Assembly (NCBI GenBank): GCA_012270795.1
Contig: JAAXHO010000093.1
Coordinates: forward strand, 1-53,023
Reading direction: 5' to 3'
Source: Candidatus Poribacteria bacterium
GTDB lineage: Bacteria; Poribacteria; WGA-4E; WGA-3G
DNA length: 53,023 nucleotides
This document shows positions 44,297-52,873 of this stretch, one piece after another; positions within the stretch are counted from its first letter, which is position 1; each line of letters begins with the position of its first letter. The notes under the pieces are model-generated. The model was not told the origin of the DNA. It ran no database searches and was given only the letters and a program-made list of their open reading frames with translations. Position numbers and translations under genes: made by a program.

Positions 44297-45667
44297 TTAT
44301 AGGAATAGAATAAGGACAATTACTAAGAATATAGGTAACAACAATACTAAAATTTTCGCTTCAAGCAGGTAGCCGTGGTATCGCTTAACTAAATTATCAT
44401 CCTTTATAAATCGATTTACAAAATCAACACGTCTATGGATAGAAGGATGTGTATTGAAGATTTCAATAATTCGCCGAACGGTTATAGGAATACTATTGAA
44501 AATAGCCAATCGTTCTAAGGCAGAAATAAACACTTCAGGTTTGTTTGTCAAAGACACCGCATATAGATCAGCCTGGTGTTCAAATCGTCGTGATACATAC
44601 CGAAACCCGAAGATAAAATACAGAATAAAAAATATCATAGAACCGATTGAAGTTACTATCGGGTAATTCTCAATCAAATTCTGTGGAAATAGTCCAAAAA
44701 CCGGTTGCTCTATATAACTATAAAAAAGAGGATAGCTGAGTAAGTACAATAGTGAAAATAGAACATAAGTAGGAATATGTTTATAGCGAATGTGTCCAAG
44801 TTCATGTGCAACAATTGTCTCTATTTGGTCGTCCGTAAAGTATTGTAGTAGAGCGTCTGTCAGAAAGATACGCCTATTCCAGTGAAGTGTCCCCGCCACA
44901 GCAGCATTTGCAATCAATAAAGAACCTGTTTGCCAAACAGCGATATCTTTGTATTTCGTTTTACTCTTTTCGGTCAATTTTTCCAACTTCTCTCGCAACA
45001 CAACATCTGTCAATGGTTTTGTCTTCCACATAAACTGCATGAGCAACGGGGCAAAAATATAAGCCCCCGCCAAAACCGGAACCAATAATCCAATCAATAG
45101 ATAAGAATGTTCACCCAGAAAATCCAACACATTCTCAGGAAGTCTTACCAATACATCAAGTGATGTTAGATAGATTAGCAGTGGTATGAGGGGAATCAAT
45201 AGGAACTTTAAATGAAAAGATACCAACTCAATATAGCGAATTCCGCTGCTACGATTCAATTGATGAAATACCAAACGAACACCGATTAAGCTGATTATGA
45301 GGGGAAGTATTGCTAAACCTTGACGAAGCTCAAAAAATGGAAAGAATAATAAATGTAGATGCACATACAATGGTAGGTCAAATATGAAGATATTAATGTA
45401 GTATGCACCAAAACACAATAACTCAACAACAAAACGATATATACCAAGTTCAGAAAAAATGTTATCTGCAATTAATTTTTTAACTTTATAAATACCCGAA
45501 ACTAACACCGTAAATAAATAGGCTACAACAATTGGTCCAACTGTTAATAGAACACTCCAGAGAAGTGTCTTTATAGTATTTATTTCCTCAATGTCTTCAG
45601 GTTCAGGTATTTCATAGGCAAAAAGACATAAAAAACCTGCAATTAGAATGATACTCAATTGTCCCAT
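44297..45667 (-). CDS. M48-family membrane zinc metalloprotease
   Basis: The 456-residue polytopic membrane protein has the zinc motif HELGH at residues 288-292 (TIVAHELGHIRYKH). The third ligand is Glu363 in 'RRFEHQADLYA'. The C-terminal 'NTHPSIHRRVDFVNRF' is typical of Ste24/HtpX-type M48 peptidases. About six hydrophobic segments precede the catalytic domain. It likely takes part in membrane-protein quality control or CAAX-like processing. It is convergent with zapA (13 bases between stops) and divergent from the small membrane protein at 45953. No clear ribosome site precedes the start. Confidence 0.92.
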   Translation of the reverse strand: MGQLSIILIAGFLCLFAYEIPEPEDIEEINTIKTLLWSVLLTVGPIVVAYLFTVLVSGIYKVKKLIADNIFSELGIYRFVVELLCFGAYYINIFIFDLPLYVHLHLLFFPFFELRQGLAILPLIISLIGVRLVFHQLNRSSGIRYIELVSFHLKFLLIPLIPLLIYLTSLDVLVRLPENVLDFLGEHSYLLIGLLVPVLAGAYIFAPLLMQFMWKTKPLTDVVLREKLEKLTEKSKTKYKDIAVWQTGSLLIANAAVAGTLHWNRRIFLTDALLQYFTDDQIETIVAHELGHIRYKHIPTYVLFSLLYLLSYPLFYSYIEQPVFGLFPQNLIENYPIVTSIGSMIFFILYFIFGFRYVSRRFEHQADLYAVSLTNKPEVFISALERLAIFNSIPITVRRIIEIFNTHPSIHRRVDFVNRFIKDDNLVKRYHGYLLEAKILVLLLPIFLVIVLILFL

Positions 45668-45753
45668 ATATTTATTTTACAGTATTTTTGCTAAAATTTC
45701 AAGTTTTCAAAATAAATTCATTTTTTTATGAAAAAAGTGCAACCTTTTCCCAA

Positions 45754-45785
45754 ATAATGTCTCTTTAATAACAGAGAGACATTAT
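45754..45785. repeat. 11-bp hairpin in the divergent spacer
   Basis: ATAATGTCTCT (45754-45764) and AGAGACATTAT (45775-45785) flank a 10-base loop. It lies between two divergent genes, so it is more likely an operator than a terminator. Confidence 0.5.
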
Positions 45786-45952
45786 CTGTTTTATTGAATC
45801 AACCGACTTTTCATTTTTTCACAGGACGGTTGTTTGAATAAAATAGAACAATAAGATTAGTAGTTTGTCTAATTCTGTAACCGGGAAAAACCGAGATTAT
45901 ATGAAATACCACGTAGATGCTACATGGTCAATGGAACAATAAGGGAGAAAAA

Positions 45953-46300
45953 ATGATAAAAGAATTTTCCGTAGAAAACTGGATAATTGGAGGCACCTGT
46001 TTCCTCATCATTTTCACACTGGGATGCTATTTATGGTTTCATAATGTCATGGCTTCCATAGAAAACCAATATACAGAAACAAATACTGAAGTAAAACCCT
46101 TGGATAAGACCTCAGAAATGCCTCAAATAGAAAAAGAAAATACTTATGAGCAAGAATCACTTGAGAAAAACCGGGCTGAGTCAAAGGACGCTGTGGACGG
46201 CATATCAGATATAACAGACCCAAGGCAATTTGAACAGAAAAAGGACAATTCTATAGTTTCCAAAAAACTTTACACACCCATCTTTACCAGGGTTATTTAG
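45953..46300 (+). CDS. Small single-pass membrane protein, unknown
   Basis: The protein has 115 residues from ATG 45953, with AAGGGAG upstream. One membrane segment (WIIGGTCFLIIFTLGCYLWF) is followed by a Glu/Lys/Thr-rich tail that ends 'SKKLYTPIFTRVI'. The DNA for this end contains the AAAAAACTTTACACACCC sequence found twice more at 46569 and 49379, so the 3' end may have been rewritten by a repeat or insertion. No family is recognised. Confidence 0.55.
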   Translation: MIKEFSVENWIIGGTCFLIIFTLGCYLWFHNVMASIENQYTETNTEVKPLDKTSEMPQIEKENTYEQESLEKNRAESKDAVDGISDITDPRQFEQKKDNSIVSKKLYTPIFTRVI

Positions 46301-46387
46301 TTTAAGAATTCTTAGTAATTTATGTTAACTATTGGTTTAGGTTCTAAATTGGTAAATACACGCGTTTTTGTAGTATCTACGCTTTTT

Positions 46388-46564
46388 GTCTGAACCAGGA
46401 TTTTCAGATTTTCAGGATTACCATATCAAGGTTTTTTGATGCGCGTTTGTGTCATTTTTGAAATAGGATTTGATGAGAAAAATCCTGGAAATCTATAAAT
46501 CCCGGGGAATGCCTAAATGGCATTCATACCGTTGATTTCTTGATTTGAAAATCCTGGTTCAGAC
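46388..46564. repeat. Inverted-repeat element C (177 bp)
   Basis: GTCTGAACCAGGATTTTCA (46388-46406) and TGAAAATCCTGGTTCAGAC (46546-46564) are perfect 19-bp ends. The inside holds further CAGGATT/AATCCTG pieces. No coding capacity. Downstream to 46806 there is only AT-rich sequence. Confidence 0.8.
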
Positions 46565-46568
46565 ATAA

Positions 46569-46587
46569 GCAAAAACTTTACACACCC
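46569..46587. repeat. CAAAAACTTTACACACCC motif
   Basis: A near-identical 18-20 base motif occurs at 46261-46279, here, and at 49379-49398; a shorter relative (TTTTACACACCC) lies near 14405. It may be the end of a lost transposable element. Confidence 0.55.
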
Positions 46588-46806
46588 CATCTTTCACTTC
46601 ACCTTGTATTTCATTATATTTTATGCTATTCTATAGATCGTAAATATAACATCGTACTGGTTTTAATCCGAATCATAACATAAGAATTTGATTAATCACC
46701 TTCCAATTCAAATAACCCATTATCTGAAAATTGATTCCTTCCAATAGATATTCGTGTTGATAAATGATATTTAGATTTATTGGAGACTGCAAAAGAGAAT
46801 AATACT

Positions 46807-48996
46807 ATGAATGAAACAAGAAATGAAAAACTACAGCAAATCGGTAAAAAAGTTCTTAAAGAGTCTGTCGTCCGTTTCGTATGGGAAAAAACGGATAAGA
46901 AGACAGATGAACGTACCTCTATGCGTGGAAGTGGATTTTTTGTCAGTCCGAATCTGGTAGTAACAAATCTTCACTGTATCGCAGGGGCACCGTCCCTGTC
47001 AGTTGAGCTTGTTAGCGAAAAAAAGAAATTCCCTGTGGAAGGTGTCGTGGCGTATGATGTAGCCAATGACCTTGTAATATTAGCAGTTTTTGGAGAAGGG
47101 GTACCGCTCCAACTTGGTGTTAGTGATAAAGTTAAGATTGAAGATCGTGTCTTGGCAGTTGGATACCCTAAAGGGAAAACAAGTAAAATTACACAAGCAA
47201 CTATACAGGGAACAAGGGAAAGTGACAAACATTACCAAATTAAACCTGCATTTAAACCCGGACAAAGCGGTGGACCAATTGTAAACGATCAAGGTCATGT
47301 AATTGGTGTCGCTGTTGCTGCTACTATCGGTATATCCGAATTTAGTGACGGAGTAATAGCATCTATTAGTTATGCTATCCCGGCAAGTGTCTTACAGGAT
47401 TTTCTCAATCGTGTTGATGAAGTTGAACCCTTGTCAGAATGGCAAAATCGACCTGATATTCGCGGATTTGCTGAAGGTGTACGCGGTCAGATGAAAATGC
47501 TGGAAGGTAACTACCTAGATGCAATCAAGTGTTTTGATACGGCACTTGAACTCAATCCAAATTTGATCCAGATATACAATAATAGAGCAGGAATTCGACT
47601 TATTCATGGCGAAGCTAAACTTGCAATTGCTGACTGTAACGCTGCAATCAAACGCAAACCTGACTTCACTGAAGCTTATATCAACCGATCTATAGCAAAC
47701 TCACTAATAGAAAAACATAAGAGAGCAATTCAGGATTGTGATATCGCACAAAAACTCAATCCCGATATTGCTCAGATTTACATAAGCAGAGGGGGGGCAA
47801 AATCCGCTCTTGGACAATACGAAGAAGCAATTAAAGACTACGATACGGCACAGAAACTCAAACCAAAATCAGCAGAAATATATCTATTACGCGCAACAGC
47901 TAAGTGGGAACTAACAGATTACGCTGGAGCAATAGAAGATTTTGATGTCATTATAGATGCCTATCCTGAGTTTAGCAAGAATCACTCAGTTCAAGGGAGT
48001 AGAGCAATTGCCAAAAACCGTCATGGAGATTATAAAGGGGCAATTGAAGATTACGACACAATCCTAGAGTCTCACCCAAGAGAACATGTTGTTTACTTTA
48101 ATCGTGGTAACACAAAATATAACTTAGGAAGATCTCATGCAAATAAGGGAAACAGGATTGAATCTCGTAAATATTATAGATGGGCAATTGATGATTATAA
48201 TGAGGCAATCAAAATCAATCCAGATGATTCTACCTATTACTACTATCGAGGTCTTGCGAAACGCTTTTTAAACAACTTCCGTGAAGCACTCAGAGACTTA
48301 AATCTGGCAATACTCCTGGATCCAGAAAATTGTCGTGCTTTATTTCAGCGCGGACTGGTAAAACGCAACCTTGGCAAAACCAAAGCAGATCATGGAGATA
48401 CTATAGGTGCATCAACGCTTTACCAAGAAGCAATTGATGATTATACTGAAACCATTAGACTTAACTCTAACTATGCAAATGCAACTACCTTCAACAATCG
48501 TGGGTATGCAAAGTACCAATTAAGTAAAATTATAGCTAAAAACAGGAATAGAGAAAAAGAACGGGAATTCTTAAAACATGCAATTGATGATTATACAGAA
48601 GCAATCCAACTAAACAGAAAGTATTCTTTAGGTTACATAAATAGAGCAAAAGTTAACTATCTTTTGGGAAAGAATGAGTCTGAATATGGAAATATCAAAC
48701 AGGCAAATAACCGTTTTCAAGCAGTAATTGTTGATATGAATGAATACATTCATCTGAAAAAAGGCAAACCGAATTCTGATGCCTATTACTACAAAGGTCT
48801 TGCTTTGGCAGCACTCCATCAATATAAAGAGGCAATTGTAGGTTTCAATGAAACAATTCGAAAAAGATCTAAACATGCTTTGGCATACTACAATCGTGGT
48901 CTTGTCAAACAAGCTATTGAAGAACACGAAGATGCCAAGATCGACTTCAAAAAAGCAAAGGAAATAGATCCTGAAGTTGAAAATAAGTTGATATGA
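46807..48996 (+). CDS. Trypsin-like serine protease with TPR repeats
   Basis: The protein has about 729 residues from ATG 46807. Residues 15-205 are a chymotrypsin-fold protease with an intact triad: His56 (VTNLHCIAG), Asp88 (YDVANDLVIL) and Ser154 (PGQSGGPIV). About ten TPR-type helical repeats follow from about residue 225 onward (e.g. 'NYLDAIKCFDTALELNPNLIQIYNNRAG', then 'AIEDYDTILESHPREHVVYFNRGNTKYNLG'). These probably bind partners or substrates. No signal peptide or membrane segment is seen, so unlike DegP it may be cytoplasmic. It has no PDZ domain. It stands alone in a repeat-rich stretch. Confidence 0.9.
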   Translation: MNETRNEKLQQIGKKVLKESVVRFVWEKTDKKTDERTSMRGSGFFVSPNLVVTNLHCIAGAPSLSVELVSEKKKFPVEGVVAYDVANDLVILAVFGEGVPLQLGVSDKVKIEDRVLAVGYPKGKTSKITQATIQGTRESDKHYQIKPAFKPGQSGGPIVNDQGHVIGVAVAATIGISEFSDGVIASISYAIPASVLQDFLNRVDEVEPLSEWQNRPDIRGFAEGVRGQMKMLEGNYLDAIKCFDTALELNPNLIQIYNNRAGIRLIHGEAKLAIADCNAAIKRKPDFTEAYINRSIANSLIEKHKRAIQDCDIAQKLNPDIAQIYISRGGAKSALGQYEEAIKDYDTAQKLKPKSAEIYLLRATAKWELTDYAGAIEDFDVIIDAYPEFSKNHSVQGSRAIAKNRHGDYKGAIEDYDTILESHPREHVVYFNRGNTKYNLGRSHANKGNRIESRKYYRWAIDDYNEAIKINPDDSTYYYYRGLAKRFLNNFREALRDLNLAILLDPENCRALFQRGLVKRNLGKTKADHGDTIGASTLYQEAIDDYTETIRLNSNYANATTFNNRGYAKYQLSKIIAKNRNREKEREFLKHAIDDYTEAIQLNRKYSLGYINRAKVNYLLGKNESEYGNIKQANNRFQAVIVDMNEYIHLKKGKPNSDAYYYKGLALAALHQYKEAIVGFNETIRKRSKHALAYYNRGLVKQAIEEHEDAKIDFKKAKEIDPEVENKLI

Positions 48997-49050
48997 TCAT
49001 GAAAAACCTACAGACAATCACAAAAATCACAAAAAACGTTAAAAAAGCAA

Positions 49051-49163
49051 TTTAGTTGTTTTTTCAAAATTCTGCAAAAATAGAAAACTGCTAAAAACCC
49101 TTACCACGACACGATCGATAACACTTTTAAAAAAAGGACAAAAAACACAAAAAAACAACTAAA
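49051..49163. repeat. 14-bp inverted repeat spanning A-rich DNA
   Basis: TTTAGTTGTTTTTT (49051-49064) and AAAAAACAACTAAA (49150-49163) are perfect arms around an A-rich middle. It lies downstream of the protease-TPR gene. The rest of 48997-49411 holds no gene. Confidence 0.6.
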
Positions 49164-49411
49164 AAATTCCATTATTGGAATAATGTTCACAATCAGATGC
49201 ATTCAATTGTTGATTAATCACACACACTATTTCATAACATCTTGGCAATCGTTGCTTTCACAAACATTTAATGATATACTTGACATTGGTATCCTCTCCT
49301 AAAATAGTGATTTATTTATTAGGCTAGGATACCATTTGTATACATTCTTTGCAAGAACTCCATTCATTTCAATTTCATGCAAAAAACTTTACACACCCGA
49401 TGTATTGACTT

Positions 49412-50179
49412 ATGATTGCATTGATCCAAAAAGATCTTCAAATTTATTCCAATTCTCGAAAATTCCGAAATTTACTTTTTATCTTTCTGTCAATTCTTGT
49501 CCTTCTGTTTTTTTTAGGAACATTGGAGTTTTACGCACAAGGAACAGATTCACAACGAGATGGCATGCCCATTGATGTTGACAGACAAACATATACCCTA
49601 TTTATCTTATGTATTTATTTCGTTCAGTTATTTGTAACACGACATGCAGTTGATGCGTTTCATTTAGAATGGTCAAAGGTTTCATGGCAAAACTCACTTC
49701 AGCAGAACAGCGGTAATGTTGGGTTATTACTGATAACACCGTTGTCTAATTTCAAGATCCTACTGGGTAAGTTGGCAGCAGTCATGATTTGGTCATTATG
49801 GGTAATATGGTTTACAATCCCGTTATTTGTGCTTTCAGTCTTCATCGGTGGATTAGACATAACGCTTCTGTTGAAATGTGGAGTTGTAATATTGATAAGT
49901 TCTATTCTATTTACGCTGATTGGACTATGTTTCGCTACATTTCAACCGGCTGCTCATACAAAGGCTTTCAGTTTTGGATTTGTACTTGCTCTTACATTCC
50001 TGCCGCTCCTGCCGATAGTTCCATTTTCTAACTTGTCATTGTTATCAATAATGAGCCCTTTATCAGCTCTGATTTCACTATTGCAGACTGATCCGTCATC
50101 TCTGTGGTTGTGGAACATAGGATTGAATTGTGTGTTATGCATGCTTATTTTTCCCGTTGTAACGCATAGGTTGAATTGA
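49412..50179 (+). CDS. ABC-2-type transporter permease, possibly orphan
   Basis: The 255-residue inner-membrane protein has about six hydrophobic segments: FRNLLFIFLSILVLLFFLGTL, a second pair around 65-80, then four in the C-terminal half. 'LLLITPLSNFKILLGKLAAVMIWSLWV' matches the first cytoplasmic/TM part of ABC-2 permeases of CcmB/export type. No ATP-binding subunit is adjacent, so it must pair with a distant ATPase. The TACACACCC repeat lies just upstream of the start and no ribosome site is clear. Confidence 0.75.
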   Translation: MIALIQKDLQIYSNSRKFRNLLFIFLSILVLLFFLGTLEFYAQGTDSQRDGMPIDVDRQTYTLFILCIYFVQLFVTRHAVDAFHLEWSKVSWQNSLQQNSGNVGLLLITPLSNFKILLGKLAAVMIWSLWVIWFTIPLFVLSVFIGGLDITLLLKCGVVILISSILFTLIGLCFATFQPAAHTKAFSFGFVLALTFLPLLPIVPFSNLSLLSIMSPLSALISLLQTDPSSLWLWNIGLNCVLCMLIFPVVTHRLN

Positions 50180-50233
50180 CACAACTGTTTCTGTAGGTTA
50201 TAATTAGGATAGACAAAACTAAGGAGAATAAAA

Positions 50234-51235
50234 TTGAAACAGATCGCATTGACAGGTATTAAGCCGACTGGACAACCCCATATCGGCAACTATTTGGGTA
50301 TGATCAAACCTGCATTGGAACTTGCAGAGGATTATCAAGCACTCTATTTTATCGCAGATTACCACGCCCTCACAACTGTTAAAAACAAGAAAGAATTGGA
50401 GGAATTAACATATCAAGTCGCAGCAACTTGGCTGGCATTAGGTTTGAATCTCGAAGAAGTAATCTTCTACCGACAATCGGACATTCCGGAAGTGTTTGAG
50501 TTGTCGTGGGTGTTAGCATGTTTCACATCAAAGGGACTACTCAATCGAGCTCACGCATACAAAACTCTGGTAGATGAGAATGTTGCGGCAGGTCGTGAAG
50601 AGGACAAAAACATCAATTCAGGACTTTATACATATCCGATTTTGATGGCAGCAGATATTCTGTTGTTCGGCACGCACATCGTTCCTGTTGGTTTTGACCA
50701 GAAACAACACCTTGAAATTACACGAGACGTAGCGATGACGTTCAATAAGACCTATCGTGAAGTACTGGTTGTTCCTGAGGCTGTCATTCGGAAAGAGGTG
50801 ATGACCATCTCAGGACTTGACGGTAGAAAGATGAGTAAGAGTTATAATAATGTTATTCCGCTTTTTGCCCAGTCAAACCAGGTACGTAAACAGGTCATGC
50901 GTATCGTGACCGATTCTAAACGTCCTGAAGAACCGAAGGACCCCGATGAATGCAATGTATTTGCCATTTATCGTCATTTTGCCGATGCTGATGCTGTTGA
51001 AGCAAAACGTCGACTCTATCTTGATGGAGGTCTCGGTTATGGTGATATGAAAAATGAACTTTATGAGTTGTTGGAGTCAACTTTTTCAAAACAACGTGAG
51101 CAGTACAATGCGTTGATGGAAAACCGAAATGAGTTGGATAAAGTACTTGAACAAGGTGCGGAAAAAGCGCGTGACATCGCTGTGCCGATTTTGGTGAAAG
51201 TGCGTAAAGCGGTTGGGGTGACTGGAAGTCGGTAA
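50234..51235 (+). CDS. trpS: Tryptophanyl-tRNA synthetase
   Basis: The 333-residue class I synthetase charges tRNA(Trp). The HIGH-like PHIGN is at residues 15-19 and the KMSKS loop near 199-203 (GRKMSKSYNN). The N-terminus 'IALTGIKPTGQPHIGNYLGMI' is diagnostic. The start is TTG 50234, supported by AAGGAG 7 bases upstream; TTG starts are also used by the dehydrogenase at 3771. Length matches bacterial TrpRS. Confidence 0.97.
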   Translation: MKQIALTGIKPTGQPHIGNYLGMIKPALELAEDYQALYFIADYHALTTVKNKKELEELTYQVAATWLALGLNLEEVIFYRQSDIPEVFELSWVLACFTSKGLLNRAHAYKTLVDENVAAGREEDKNINSGLYTYPILMAADILLFGTHIVPVGFDQKQHLEITRDVAMTFNKTYREVLVVPEAVIRKEVMTISGLDGRKMSKSYNNVIPLFAQSNQVRKQVMRIVTDSKRPEEPKDPDECNVFAIYRHFADADAVEAKRRLYLDGGLGYGDMKNELYELLESTFSKQREQYNALMENRNELDKVLEQGAEKARDIAVPILVKVRKAVGVTGSR

Positions 51236-51279
51236 AACGCATTATTGCTATAGAGCGAGGTTATTTGAATGTTTGTATG

Positions 51280-52057
51280 CTACTTTGTATTTTGTGCTTT
51301 CAAACGTTCAAGTTCTTCTCGGAGTTTCGCTGCTTCTGCTTCAACCTGTTTTCTCATCTCGGCTTCTCGGTTTGCTCTTGCGGTTTCTTGGTCTGCTCTT
51401 GCAGCTGCTTTAACTGCAGGCGTTTCCAACCACTTAGAAGAATCTCTATCGTAAAAACCGAGAATTTTGCCTCTTAACCGCAGTTCTATATTCAATGTTT
51501 CCGACATTACACTGCCATCAGAACTTACCGGTATTGGAACATACTCTCCTTCAATTAGGCGGAAACCCATGATGGGTGTCGGTAGATATTGTCTTTCGGA
51601 ATCATACAGAAAGTATTCTTTCACACCGATTGAGGCATAGAGAAGTTTTTTTTCATTTTGGTCTCTCCTATATGTGTTCTCACTTGAGAATTCCAACACA
51701 AAGTTTGGTGGTTTTCCTTCTTCCCATAAGCGGTATGTGCGCCGCAGTTTTTTGCCTATACCAAAAGAAACGAAGACATCTGGTGAAACGGATTTCTTCG
51801 GGTCTCCTTTGATATAGTACATCATCATATTCCCTGAAAATATTCCCTGAAACGCACACGTCAGGTTTATTTTTGAAAGCTTCAATAAGGATTAGGAGCG
51901 CATTCATAATCGCATTTCGATGGATTTCTGTTTCTGCCATAGGTTTCCCATCTGATTCAGGATAAATAATTGCTCCATTCGTAGGAGCATATCGTATACG
52001 GGGTTTGGAAATATCAGATCCAGTTTCTTCAATATCTTCTTTATCAGCCACAATCAT
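51280..52057 (-). pseudogene. Uma2 (DUF820) family nuclease-like gene, frameshifted
   Basis: The first part, from 52057, reads 'YPESDGKPMAETEIHRNAIMNALLILIEAFKNKPDVCVSGN', then breaks. The rest continues in another frame as 'MMMYYIKGDPKKSVSPDVFVSFGI', 'PPNFVLEFSSENTYRRDQNEKK', and a coiled-coil tail. The break is a 13-bp tandem duplication (51837-51862). Removing one copy restores 'VSGNMMMYYIKGDP' exactly. Uma2 proteins have a PD-(D/E)xK-type fold with SPD and E-x-S residues, both present here. Their cellular role is unknown. Because a direct repeat can be lost again, the gene may be switched off reversibly. Confidence 0.88.
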
Positions 52058-52209
52058 ATCTCCTTTATTTCCAAGAATTATAGGGGTTTAGAACCATTAG
52101 TGGTTTTTTAGGACTTGCAGTCCGTTTACTAATTCAACATTCTTAAACCGAGCTTATGTTAAGCTTATACTAATTTTCCTCAGATGTCAAGGGTGATGGA
52201 ACTGTTCAA

Positions 52210-52380
52210 TTACTTCAAAATCAACATTTTGCGGGTTGCGGAATATTCCCCTGCTGTTAGTGTGTAGAAATAGACTCCACTTGCCACAAACTCACCGCTT
52301 TCATTTTTGCCATCCCAATTTTGCACTTTTTCAGCAGCAAGATGCAGCTGCTTGAGTCTTTGTGAATCGGCAATAGACAT
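52210..52380 (-). pseudogene. C-terminal remnant of a secreted FlgD-Ig/sorting-tail protein
   Basis: A minus-strand frame of 56 residues contains 'NWDGKNESGEFVASGVYFY' and ends 'SATRKMLILK'. This is the typical C-terminal FlgD-like Ig/sorting-tail sequence of secreted proteins. Nothing upstream continues it, so it is the stub of a lost larger gene. Confidence 0.75.
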
Positions 52381-52400
52381 TATAATGATTTAATCAATCC

Positions 52401-52487
52401 TGTAGGTCGGGTTGAGGAACGAAACCCGACATGCGTTGCTTTATCATTGGTAAAAGTCGGGTTTCGCTTCGTTCTACCCGACCTACA
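52401..52487. repeat. GTAGGTCGGGTT intergenic hairpin
   Basis: TGTAGGTCGGGTTGAGGAAC followed by GAAACCCGAC pairs with GTCGGGTTTCGCTTCGTTCT followed by ACCCGACCTACA. Such REP-like hairpins occur in many bacterial genomes. No coding capacity. Confidence 0.8.
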
Positions 52488-52584
52488 AAATAAGTCTGGA
52501 CAGGACACTAGAGGGAGTGTGTATAGATCATTTCCAGTCCCACTCCAAGCCCCAGAGGGAGGAAATGTGTTTTAGCACGAGATT

Positions 52585-52738
52585 TATGGTGAATTATTGA
52601 AATAATTATACACCTCTTCTGTAGGAGCGACCTTTGGTCGCGACTTTGCGGTCTCTTCTGTAGGAGCGACCTCCCGGGTCGCGACCAAAGGTCGCTCCTA
52701 CAACTCAGAATGTAGAATTAATTGTATAATTTACCATA
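52585..52738. mobile_element. MITE family A, copy 4 (154 bp)
   Basis: A complete element with the same ends as copy 3 and TA on both flanks. It differs from copy 3 by two adjacent bases in the core, so one of the two copies is recent. Confidence 0.93.
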
Positions 52739-52758
52739 ATACCATTTCTATTAATTTT

Positions 52759-52833
52759 GCCGCATTACCGTTTGTTAAAATGAAGCGGAATGCGGCACAA
52801 ACTGGGAAGTTTGTGCTACGATGCGTAAGTCCT
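52759..52833. repeat. Cluster of short hairpins and a MITE-B end
   Basis: GCCGCATT/AATGCGGC (52759-52796) and GCACAAACT-GGGA-AGTTTGTGC (52795-52816) are followed by ATGCGTAAGTCCT, which matches the right end of MITE family B. This looks like nested decay of several small elements. Confidence 0.55.
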
Positions 52834-52873
52834 ATTAAATTGAACCCTCAAAAGTCTTAGCAGAAACTAACGC

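Noticed and set aside
45754-45785. Hairpin as a terminator
   Set aside because: Both flanking genes point away from it, so termination makes no sense; kept as a possible operator.
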